Under the pieces are notes generated by a model. The model was not told where the DNA came from and made no database searches. It saw only the letters and a list, made by a program, of their open reading frames with translations. Of a stretch of 64,000 nt of DNA, positions 16,548 through 23,832 are shown in pieces. The stretch comes from an uncultured Pseudomonadota bacterium (GTDB taxonomy: Bacteria; Pseudomonadota; Gammaproteobacteria; Steroidobacterales; Steroidobacteraceae). The DNA is taken from positions 1 to 64,000 of the forward strand of contig CAIKMS010000007.1 of the NCBI GenBank assembly GCA_903828595.1. Direction: 5' to 3'. The stretch's first letter is position 1; the number at the start of each line of letters is the position of its first letter. The position numbers were made by a program, and so were the translations under genes.

Positions 16548-17243
16548 TTGAGCATGCAATACGTTCTGATCACCGGTGCCAATCGTGGCCTGGGTCTTGA
16601 GTTGGTCCGCCAATATCTTGAGGATGGCGCCACAGTGATGGCCACGGTCCGCAATCCCACCGAGGCCCATGACCTTTTAGATTTGCAGGCCCGCACTGGC
16701 CAAAGACTGACCCTCGAGCCGCTAGACCTTCTGGACGGCAAAGCGATCGATGCACTGGCAGAGCGGCTCAAGGATCGGTCTATAGACGTGCTGATCCATA
16801 ACGCGGGCTACATGACGCGACACGATTTTGGTCACAGCGCGTGGGCTGATTTCGAGACGCATTTTCGGATCAACAGTTATGCCACGCTGCGTCTCGCGGA
16901 GGCCTTTGCCGGCCACCTCGCGCGTAGCACCGAGCGCAAGTTCGCGACGCTGTCGAGCCTACTCGGTTCGTTGGCGGCGAATGACTCGGGCGGCCTTTAC
17001 GCCTACCGGGCAAGTAAAGCGGCGGCCAACGCCATTCTAAAGTCGCTGGCGATTGATTTAAGGAACCGCGGCGTCACGGTGCTCGCGCTGCACCCCGGCT
17101 GGGTGCGCACGAGAATGGGCGGCGCCAATGCGCCACTCGATGCACCAACCAGTGTCGCTGGACTACGGCAGGTGATCGCCAAGGCCAATCTAGCGAACAG
17201 CGGCGCCTTTTTGCAGTGGGATGGCCGAACCCTGCCCTGGTAG
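16548..17243 (+). CDS. short-chain dehydrogenase/reductase (C-factor-like)
   Basis: Cytosolic NAD(P)-dependent oxidoreductase of the classical SDR superfamily. It has the cofactor glycine motif TGANRGLG (residues 9-16), NAG at 85-87, catalytic Ser at 136 or 137, and the Y153-x3-K157 pair, followed by HPGWVRTRMGG. The 231-aa length and sequence style resemble C-factor-type SDRs; the substrate cannot be told. TTG 16548 has a GGGA site six bases upstream; ATG 16554 is the alternative start. It is convergent with the L,D-transpeptidase. Confidence 0.88.
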   Translation: MSMQYVLITGANRGLGLELVRQYLEDGATVMATVRNPTEAHDLLDLQARTGQRLTLEPLDLLDGKAIDALAERLKDRSIDVLIHNAGYMTRHDFGHSAWADFETHFRINSYATLRLAEAFAGHLARSTERKFATLSSLLGSLAANDSGGLYAYRASKAAANAILKSLAIDLRNRGVTVLALHPGWVRTRMGGANAPLDAPTSVAGLRQVIAKANLANSGAFLQWDGRTLPW

Positions 17244-17291
17244 TCGGGTCACCACTGGCCGGCATTCGGCATCGTTAACAGAGTCAGAAAA

Positions 17292-18305
17292 TTAGGTACC
17301 GTGCGTGGCCGCCTGGGTAACCGAAGTCAAAATCCCGCTGTGTGTTTCAAAAGCTGCCTCAGCAGCAGACCACTGCACGCTCAGCCCTCGCGTACGCGCC
17401 ACACCCGTCACCAGTCGTGCCAGATCCGTGCGATCCGGGGGCACGATCGAATCATCGGCATCGGACAATGGGGGATGCACTTCCACGTATAAACGCCCGT
17501 CAGCCCAACCGACCTTCTGCGGCTGATTGACGATGCGCACGGGCGTGTCGGTGGCGACTATTTTGAATAAGGCCTCAATATCCTCCGGATACAAGCGCAT
17601 GCACCCGTGGGTCACCTGCATGCCGATACCCGCCCATTTATTCGTTCCATGGATCAGATAGGACCCACCCGGAATACCCAAGCGCATCGCAAATTGTCCT
17701 AACGGATTATCCGGTCCGGCCGGTACAACCTTAGGCAGCGGATCGCCTTTAGCCAGATGCTCATTGCGTACCGATTCGGGTGGATACCATGGGGGATCTT
17801 TAATTTTGGCCACCACGCGAGTAAGTCCAATAGGGGTATGCCAATCCATCTTGCCGACACTCACCGGATAGGTAACAACCACCCGAGGCTCACCGGCTTT
17901 GCCCGGTGGGTAGTAATACAAGCGATGCTCCGGCAGGTTGACCACGATGCCTTCACGCGGCGTATCCGGTAGCACACGGCGCAGCGGCAAATAAACTCGG
18001 GTACCCTCGCCCGGCACCCAAGGGTCCACACCGGGATTGGCATTCACCAGTTCTTCGTAGCCTAGGCCGTTCTTATGCGCGATATCGATCAGCGTATCGT
18101 CACGCGTCGCCGATACCTCCCGAGACTCACCAATCACATCGCTGTCCGCTGGCAACGTAAAGACAGCCGCCTGCACCCAGGAGCAGCCTACGCCCAGCAA
18201 CAGCACAACCGACAGGCTCATGGCCCACCGATGACCCAGCCGTACACTCAAGCCCTGTGGCTTAAAAGAGCTCTTAGCGCTATCAATCACCGTCGTGCTG
18301 TGCAT
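17292..18305 (-). CDS. periplasmic L,D-transpeptidase (YkuD) with LysM domain
   Basis: Peptidoglycan-modifying enzyme of the ErfK/YbiS/YcfS group. It forms 3-3 cross-links or attaches Lpp-type lipoproteins to murein. A hydrophobic signal segment lies at about residues 27-47, a LysM-like repeat at about 64-107, and the YkuD domain at about 120-258. Catalytic residues are His219 (LIHG), His233 and Cys235 in VTHGCMRL. The neighbouring OprI-like lipoprotein with a C-terminal Lys makes lipoprotein anchoring an attractive guess. The length of 337 aa is normal. The gene is divergent from the small gene at 18443. Confidence 0.93.
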   Translation of the reverse strand: MHSTTVIDSAKSSFKPQGLSVRLGHRWAMSLSVVLLLGVGCSWVQAAVFTLPADSDVIGESREVSATRDDTLIDIAHKNGLGYEELVNANPGVDPWVPGEGTRVYLPLRRVLPDTPREGIVVNLPEHRLYYYPPGKAGEPRVVVTYPVSVGKMDWHTPIGLTRVVAKIKDPPWYPPESVRNEHLAKGDPLPKVVPAGPDNPLGQFAMRLGIPGGSYLIHGTNKWAGIGMQVTHGCMRLYPEDIEALFKIVATDTPVRIVNQPQKVGWADGRLYVEVHPPLSDADDSIVPPDRTDLARLVTGVARTRGLSVQWSAAEAAFETHSGILTSVTQAATHGT

Positions 18306-18442
18306 GAACCGTCCTTAAAAACCTTAAATCGGCATCATCAAGTTCGCTTGGGGCACCCTAAACTGTGACGCCGTACGACCCGCTCAACTGATGCTTATTC
18401 TATCCTCATGTCATTGTTTGAGAATGACCAGAGACACACCGT

Positions 18443-18775
18443 ATGAGCGTTGGCTCTTCCCACACTTCCCGTCCTCCACCGACGGTGGCGACCGAGGTTG
18501 ACTCACCGACGCCTGAGCCTCGTCCTTGGGATGCCGATCAACTGTGGCGCGATCGCGTGCAGCTACCGCGCCTGGCCGAAGAACTCATGCCCACGGCTGA
18601 TGCCCAGGCCGAATCACCGCGCCCGAGCTGCGGGTGGGATCCGTTTCGTATCTGGCAAGAACGCGTCCTGTACGGTCGTGAGGTTGCCGGAGTTGTCGTG
18701 GCAGGCTCCTACAGTCGAACCAGTGCCGAACCCCAGGTAAACCCACCGCCAAACGCTTCCAGTAAGGCCAGCTGA
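18443..18775 (+). CDS. small protein with duplicated WDxxxxWxxRV motif, function unknown
   Basis: The product is 110 aa with no signal peptide or transmembrane segment. Two similar units are visible: WDADQLWRDRVQLPR (about residues 29-43) and WDPFRIWQERVLYGRE (about 65-80), separated and preceded by Pro/Thr-rich low-complexity sequence. Each has Trp-Asp, then Trp four residues later and an Arg-Val pair, suggesting a repeated short binding element. The last 67 bases overlap the 3' end of fabH on the opposite strand. I do not recognise a named family. The duplicated motif is the main reason to believe it is a gene. Confidence 0.55.
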   Translation: MSVGSSHTSRPPPTVATEVDSPTPEPRPWDADQLWRDRVQLPRLAEELMPTADAQAESPRPSCGWDPFRIWQERVLYGREVAGVVVAGSYSRTSAEPQVNPPPNASSKAS

Positions 18776-19686
18776 CCGGGCCTCATACGACCATCGCGAA
18801 TGGCCACATCCAGTGCCATCGGCACCGCCGCCGAAGAGGTGTTGCCAAAGTCCTGAATCGTTACAACGACTTTTTCCATCGGCAAATCGAGTTTTCTGGC
18901 TACGGCATCAATGATTCGCAGGTTAGCCTGATGCGGCACCAACCAATCCAAATCCTGCTTGCTGAGCCCGGCCTTCTCCAGGGTTTGCTCCGCCAATGCG
19001 CTTAAGGTCTTTACTGCTACCTTGAACACCTCATTGCCACGCATTTGAATAGCGGCGGCATCACCGGCACGCAGGCGATCCCAACCACTGGACACACCCA
19101 TCGGAAAATACAGTAAATCCTTGTACTGACCGTCCGCAGAAATGTGCGTAGTCAGGATGCCCGGCTCGCTGGAGGGCTTTAAAATAACGGCACCGGCGCC
19201 ATCGGCAAACAACACGCAGGTGTTGCGGTCAGACCAGTCAACGATCCGTGACAACGTATCTGCACCGATCACCAGCGCGCACTGGGCCTCACCGCAGCGC
19301 ACGAACTTATCGGCGATTGACAGGCTGTACATAAAGCTACTGCAGGCCGTCTCTAAGGAGAAGGCCGGGCGATCCTCTATGCCGAGTGCCGCACTGACTT
19401 GCGTGGCAACGTTTGGAAACACCAAATCCGGTGTGGTCGTGCCCACCACCACAAAATCAATATCCGACGCGCTAACACCGGCCGCTTGCATAGCCTGGCG
19501 CGCGGCACCCAGCGCCAAACTGGAGGTGGTCTCGTGCGGCCCGGCGATGTGACGCTGATGAATGCCGGTACGAGTACGAATCCACTCGTCGGTGGTATCC
19601 ACCATTTTTTCTAAGTCGGCGTTGGTGAGGATTTTTTCAGGGACGCAGCGGCCAGTACCGACGATCCGAGAATACAAACGACTCAC
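18709..19686 (-). CDS. fabH: 3-oxoacyl-ACP synthase III (KAS III)
   Basis: Starts type II fatty acid synthesis by condensing acetyl-CoA with malonyl-ACP. The Cys-His-Asn triad is visible as Cys115 (ETACSS), His252 (PHQANLRI) and Asn282 (DFGNTSSA). The length of 325 aa is typical. It overlaps the end of plsX by 4 bases, so the two are translationally coupled. The usual downstream fabD-fabG-acpP genes are not here: fabH is followed by a convergent small gene. Confidence 0.97.
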   Translation of the reverse strand: MSRLYSRIVGTGRCVPEKILTNADLEKMVDTTDEWIRTRTGIHQRHIAGPHETTSSLALGAARQAMQAAGVSASDIDFVVVGTTTPDLVFPNVATQVSAALGIEDRPAFSLETACSSFMYSLSIADKFVRCGEAQCALVIGADTLSRIVDWSDRNTCVLFADGAGAVILKPSSEPGILTTHISADGQYKDLLYFPMGVSSGWDRLRAGDAAAIQMRGNEVFKVAVKTLSALAEQTLEKAGLSKQDLDWLVPHQANLRIIDAVARKLDLPMEKVVVTIQDFGNTSSAAVPMALDVAIRDGRMRPGQLALLEAFGGGFTWGSALVRL

Positions 19687-20759
19687 ACAGCACCCAAGCC
19701 AATCTGTTTGCTGATTCTCATTGGCACGCTCTGCAAAGCTTCCACAATGCCTATGGTCACGGCATTGGCAAACGCCGTTTGATCGGCAGAACCATGACTT
19801 TTGACAACCACGCCGGCCAGGCCGGCCATGCTTGCGCCGTTATAACGCCGCGGGTCCAGGCGAGTCTTGATAGCGCTTAATGCCGGATAAGCCGCAGCGG
19901 CTGTGAGTTTACGTAACGGACTGATGGAGAACTCTTCACGAATCGCCGATCCAATAAAGCGTGCTAAGCCCTCCATGGCCTTGAGCGCCACGTTGCCGGT
20001 AAATCCGTCGGTCACCACCACATCCACAGAGCCTGCAAAGATGCCGTCGCCTTCCACAAAACCGGTGTAGTTGATGGGCAACTGCTGTAACAGGCGGTGC
20101 GCCTCTTGTACTAGCGGATTGCCTTTGCGGTCTTCGGCTCCGATGTTCAACAGAGCCACGCGCGGCGTGGGTATGTGGTGCACATCGCGGGCGATAACCG
20201 AACCCATGCTGGCAAATTGTGCCAACTGGCGGGCCGTCACTTCACTATTGGCCCCTAAATCCAACATTAGGGTGTGCCCGGTTTGTGAGGGGATCGGCGC
20301 GATGATCGCGGGTCGTTCAACACCCTCGATCATGCCTAATACAAAATGCCCCATGCCCATCAGAGCACCGGTATTACCGGCGCTGACACACGCCTGGGCT
20401 TCGCCACTGGCGACTAGATCAATCGCTTTGCGTAACGAGGAATCTTTTTTGTGGCGTATCGCATCGCGAACCGCATCGTGCATGTGCACGACCTGACTGG
20501 CCGCTACCAGCCGGATCCGCGCACGCAGATCGGCCGCAACGCCAATTAAATGCGATTCTATTTGCGCCTCATCGCCGACCAGCGCGATGGTGGCGTGCGG
20601 ATGAGTCTTCAGCGCAGCCAAGGCCCCGGGCACACAGACCCGGGGACCGTGGTCACCGCTCATCGCGTCAACCGCTATGAGCAAAGGTACCGTCAAGATA
20701 AAACGCCGCCGGGTAAACAGGCCGGGATTAACCCAACCTGTTGGGTCATTCCTGGGCAT
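19683..20759 (-). CDS. plsX: phosphate acyltransferase PlsX
   Basis: Makes acyl-phosphate from acyl-ACP for the PlsY route into phospholipids. The family start [12 protein letters not shown] and the later [22 protein letters not shown] and [15 protein letters not shown] segments are present. The chosen ATG 20759 overlaps the last 14 bases of rpmF and has GGAGAAGG directly upstream. It adds about 25 residues before the conserved core. TTG 20694-20696 would give a start closer to the family norm. Lies in the conserved yceD-rpmF-plsX-fabH order. Confidence 0.95.
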   Translation of the reverse strand: MPRNDPTGWVNPGLFTRRRFILTVPLLIAVDAMSGDHGPRVCVPGALAALKTHPHATIALVGDEAQIESHLIGVAADLRARIRLVAASQVVHMHDAVRDAIRHKKDSSLRKAIDLVASGEAQACVSAGNTGALMGMGHFVLGMIEGVERPAIIAPIPSQTGHTLMLDLGANSEVTARQLAQFASMGSVIARDVHHIPTPRVALLNIGAEDRKGNPLVQEAHRLLQQLPINYTGFVEGDGIFAGSVDVVVTDGFTGNVALKAMEGLARFIGSAIREEFSISPLRKLTAAAAYPALSAIKTRLDPRRYNGASMAGLAGVVVKSHGSADQTAFANAVTIGIVEALQSVPMRISKQIGLGAV

Positions 20760-20937
20760 CCTTCTCCACGACGTCGATGACCTTCTTACCGCGATAGAAA
20801 CCGTCCGGCGTCACTCGGTGACGCAGGTGAGTCTCACCCGACGTCGGGTCGGTCGACAGCGCCGGCGTGGAAAGATGATCGTGCGAACGGTGCATGCCGC
20901 GCTTCGATGGGGTTTTTCGACTCTTCTGTACAGGCAT
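20746..20937 (-). CDS. rpmF: 50S ribosomal protein L32
   Basis: A 63-aa basic ribosomal protein with the family pattern [20 protein letters not shown], then [19 protein letters not shown] and GFYRGKKV. It lacks the zinc-binding cysteines, as usual for gammaproteobacterial L32. It sits 16 bases after yceD and overlaps plsX. Confidence 0.97.
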   Translation of the reverse strand: MPVQKSRKTPSKRGMHRSHDHLSTPALSTDPTSGETHLRHRVTPDGFYRGKKVIDVVEKDAQE

Positions 20938-20953
20938 CGTCTTCTCCAGAACC

Positions 20954-21487
20954 TCACTTCTTCAGCCAGTCCCGCAGGTTCGCAAACGGGCGCTGAACTG
21001 TGTCCTCACCGGGACCTTCCTCCGCGTCGGGGACCAGCAACTCGGGGTTCAATCCGGCTCGCTCGCAGTCCGCGACGTTGGAGTGCCTTGCCACCAGCGG
21101 TAGCGCCAGTAGCAACTCATCCTCAACCAATTCCGCCAGCGAGACACGCCCCTCAGGCGCCAACGCAGGCTCTAGGCCCTCAGGCAAATCCGCGGTTATG
21201 CGCGATTCGCTTTCCACAAACACCAGTTCCAGTCGAGCTTCAAGCCCGAGTGTCATAGGTGTCATGCAACGCTGGCAGATCAGCGAGACTTGCGCCTCTA
21301 CTTCCCCGTCTAACGCTGAACGGTCAACGACACGGTAAAACCGAAAACTAGCTCGAGCCTCCCCCTGTGTATCCGCCAGACTCGGCGTTAACCGGTGCAT
21401 GGCTAAGATAGGATAAGTCTCGCTTAGCGTGGCCTTTTCTAGGGCCAGCAGCTTGACATCAACCCGCTCGGCTGTAGGCCTCTTCAT
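20954..21487 (-). CDS. yceD: YceD family (DUF177) 23S rRNA accumulation protein
   Basis: Homolog of E. coli YceD, linked to 23S rRNA accumulation and always encoded just upstream of rpmF. It has the conserved CQRCMTPM motif and an acidic C-terminal half ([15 protein letters not shown]). Another in-frame start exists at 21532, but ATG 21487 ([16 protein letters not shown]) gives 177 aa, the normal length, and avoids an unrelated hydrophobic stretch. Probably the first gene of the rpmF-plsX-fabH operon. Confidence 0.92.
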   Translation of the reverse strand: MKRPTAERVDVKLLALEKATLSETYPILAMHRLTPSLADTQGEARASFRFYRVVDRSALDGEVEAQVSLICQRCMTPMTLGLEARLELVFVESESRITADLPEGLEPALAPEGRVSLAELVEDELLLALPLVARHSNVADCERAGLNPELLVPDAEEGPGEDTVQRPFANLRDWLKK

Positions 21488-21655
21488 AGGGGCCGGTATG
21501 ATAGTCAGCCAAGGGCTTCCTGTCAAAAGCAAATTAACCGCAAATTATTGATTTGGCTGATTGATTCTTAAATCTTGTTGATTACCGTCACGCGCTCGGT
21601 CATCTTTGGCCGCCTAGCACTTCGCAACACTGCCATGGGATTTTAAAAAGCTATC

Positions 21656-22264
21656 ATGTCCTCGCCTACCCCCGAACTGGTACTCGCCTCCACCTCGGCC
21701 TACCGCAAACTGCTCCTGGAGCGGCTGCAACTGCCCTTCACAACCGCCAGTCCTAAGGTCGATGAAATGCCACGTGCCGGAGAATCGCCACGGGCGCTCG
21801 CGCAGCGGTTGGCGACAGCCAAGAGCGAGGCGGTCGCCCAGGCTCATCCAAACGCCTGCGTCATTGGTTCAGACCAAGTGGCCGAGTGCGATGATCAAAT
21901 TCTGGGCAAACCCGGCACGGTGGAAACCGCCTGGGCCCAGCTGTCTATTTGCAGTGGCCGGATCGTCAATTTTCATACGGCGGTGCGCGTGACCTGCCAG
22001 GCAACCGGTTTTTCTGAACTCCATGTGGACTTAACGCGAGTCAAGTTTCGCGTGCTGGAATCAGCAGAAATCGAACGCTACGTCGAATTGGATCAACCGC
22101 TGGATTGTGCTGGCAGCTTTCGCTCGGAAGGCCTAGGCATCACTTTGTTCGAGCATCTGGAATGTGAGGACCCCACCGGATTGATTGGCCTGCCGCTGAT
22201 CTGGGTCGCCGGTGCCTTGCGCCGGTGCGGTTTGAACAGCCTAACAGCCCGCCCCTGCCCTTAA
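21656..22264 (+). CDS. Maf-like nucleotide pyrophosphatase (YceF type)
   Basis: Housecleaning enzyme that hydrolyses non-canonical nucleoside triphosphates; the YceF subgroup acts on 7-methyl-GTP. It has the N-terminal LVLASTSAYRKLLLERL motif, VDEMPRAGESP, the catalytic Asp region VIGSDQVA, and GSFRSEGLGI/LIGLPL at the end. The length of 202 aa is normal. YceF genes often lie next to yceD-rpmF, here divergently, which supports the subgroup. It is convergent with rluC. Confidence 0.92.
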   Translation: MSSPTPELVLASTSAYRKLLLERLQLPFTTASPKVDEMPRAGESPRALAQRLATAKSEAVAQAHPNACVIGSDQVAECDDQILGKPGTVETAWAQLSICSGRIVNFHTAVRVTCQATGFSELHVDLTRVKFRVLESAEIERYVELDQPLDCAGSFRSEGLGITLFEHLECEDPTGLIGLPLIWVAGALRRCGLNSLTARPCP

Positions 22265-22287
22265 AGCCTAAGCGCTTGTCAGTGGCA

Positions 22288-23322
22288 TCAGCGCCGCCGC
22301 CGACGCCGACTGCTGGACAACACATCAATCACGTTAGCCAATTCCGGTGGCAACGGTACGCTGACCTGGTAGGTTCGTCCGGCGTTAGGCCAATCTAAAG
22401 AAATCGATTGGGCGTGTAGGAACATTCGATCCAAGCCCATATCGCGCATTTCTTCGTTGAACTCTCGATCACCGTATTTGGGATCGCCCGCCACCGGGTG
22501 GCCGGCATGTTGGGCGTGGACACGAATCTGGTGGGTGCGCCCGGTGTCGATCTCCACCTGCATCAAGGTGGCGCGAGAACCAAAAAAATCAGCCGCCTCA
22601 AAAGTCGACCGCGCCTCCTTACCCGACTCATGGACGCGAACCATTCGTTCGCCCCCCTGTTTTTGTCGGGTGGCCAGCGGTACGTCCACCGTGGTGCGGC
22701 CCAGATTCCACTGGCCTTTGACCAGCGCCAGGTAGCGTTTTTCGACTTTTCCGTCACGAAACAGTGTGTGCAACTCGCGCAGTGTTTTTTTGTTACGGGC
22801 TACCAGCAACAAGCCGCTAGTCTCGCGATCCAGTCGGTGTACCAGCTCCAGCTCACTTTCATCCGGGCGCATGGCGCGTAAGGCCTCAATGACCCCGAAC
22901 GACAAACCGCTCCCGCCGTGCACCGCCAGCCCCGCCGGCTTGCACAGCGCGATGAGATCTTTATCTTCCCGGACGATGGAGGACTCGACGACCTCGCGCA
23001 GCGACTTAGACACCACCAACGGGCTAGGCGCCTCGGACGGTGGTGGCGCGTCTTTACGCGGCGGCAGGCGAATCCGCTCACCCTCGGCGACCCGCTGATC
23101 GGGCTTGGCGCGCTTGCCATTAACTCGAACTTGTCCCGTACGCAGCAATCGGTAAATCAGCGAGCGCGGCAGACCTTTCATCGTGCGCAGCAGCCAATTA
23201 TCCAACCGCTGGCCCGCATCGGAGGCCTCCACTAGAACGAAGGTGACCCCCGTTCCGGTGGCTGAAACCTCGCCGGCTTCACTGTTCTTGGATTCGTAAG
23301 ACATTGATTCACTGGAATTCAT
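22288..23322 (-). CDS. rluC: 23S rRNA pseudouridine synthase RluC
   Basis: Converts U955, U2504 and U2580 of 23S rRNA to pseudouridine in E. coli. It has an N-terminal S4 RNA-binding domain (RLDNWLLRTMKGLPRSLIYR) and a RluA-type catalytic domain with the Asp in HRLDRETSGLLL, then the GRTHQIRVH and GDPKYGD blocks. ATG 23322 is preferred to the upstream TTG 23352. The first 30 or so residues (Ser/Glu-rich) are not conserved. Like E. coli, it is divergent from rne. Confidence 0.94.
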   Translation of the reverse strand: MNSSESMSYESKNSEAGEVSATGTGVTFVLVEASDAGQRLDNWLLRTMKGLPRSLIYRLLRTGQVRVNGKRAKPDQRVAEGERIRLPPRKDAPPPSEAPSPLVVSKSLREVVESSIVREDKDLIALCKPAGLAVHGGSGLSFGVIEALRAMRPDESELELVHRLDRETSGLLLVARNKKTLRELHTLFRDGKVEKRYLALVKGQWNLGRTTVDVPLATRQKQGGERMVRVHESGKEARSTFEAADFFGSRATLMQVEIDTGRTHQIRVHAQHAGHPVAGDPKYGDREFNEEMRDMGLDRMFLHAQSISLDWPNAGRTYQVSVPLPPELANVIDVLSSSRRRRRR

Positions 23323-23832
23323 AGCGTATATTCGGACCGTTATTGCAGACAACGCAGAAGCCGCGAAGCGGATTCTGGTTGTCGTGCCAGCGCGGCGCCC
23401 GTCCTAAGATCAGTTCGCATGCCGGCCAAGGAGCCGCCCGAACCGATCCGTGTGTGGTGTACCGCATAGTAGTTGGTTCTGGGCGGCCAGACCATCGCTC
23501 GACCGTTGGCTCAGACGCAGGTTCGCTCCGATACGCACGGCGACGCAAGCTTTAAGGCTCGCGCCGGACTAGTCAAAGACCCCTTAAGGAGTCTTTACGT
23601 ATCGCGGCACCGCAAGGCGCGCTCACGGTTCGTGGAATCTTCAAGGCTTAGGCAGGCTGGGTGCGCAGCAAGTAAAATGTGCGCGCCGCCTCGGAAAATA
23701 ACGATGACTGCAAACGAAAGTACGCATCACTTATTGTCGGCACTCGCCGACTGCCTCGCATTGTCCGAATCTCCACTCACCGTCGCGCGTCCTGCTGAGT
23801 CATGGTCATTAGTGACTTTAAAGTAGGATTTC
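23323..23832 (+). promoter_or_regulatory. long 5' leader region of rne with hairpins
   Basis: The 510-base divergent region between rluC and rne. On the rne strand it can form two strong hairpins: AAAGAC/GTCTTT at 23575-23596 with inner CC/GG pairs, and the perfect GTCGGC-ACTC-GCCGAC at 23736-23751, which follows a TTATT sequence. E. coli rne has a 361-base leader through which RNase E controls its own mRNA; a similar autocontrol is inferred here. A short ORF (23704-23826) lies inside. Confidence 0.5.
23704..23826 (+). CDS. possible 40-codon leader ORF before rne
   Basis: ATG 23704 to TAG 23824-23826 encodes 40 residues, and its stop codon overlaps the AGGA of the rne ribosome site, seven bases before the rne ATG. 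The spacing would permit translational coupling. There is no clear ribosome site for it and no recognised homology, so it may be chance. Confidence 0.25.
   Translation: MTANESTHHLLSALADCLALSESPLTVARPAESWSLVTLK

Noticed and set aside
23473-23703. Extended frame upstream of the short rne leader ORF (117 codons in total)
   Set aside because: The extra part runs through the leader hairpin at 23575 and gives an Arg-rich product with no start signal.
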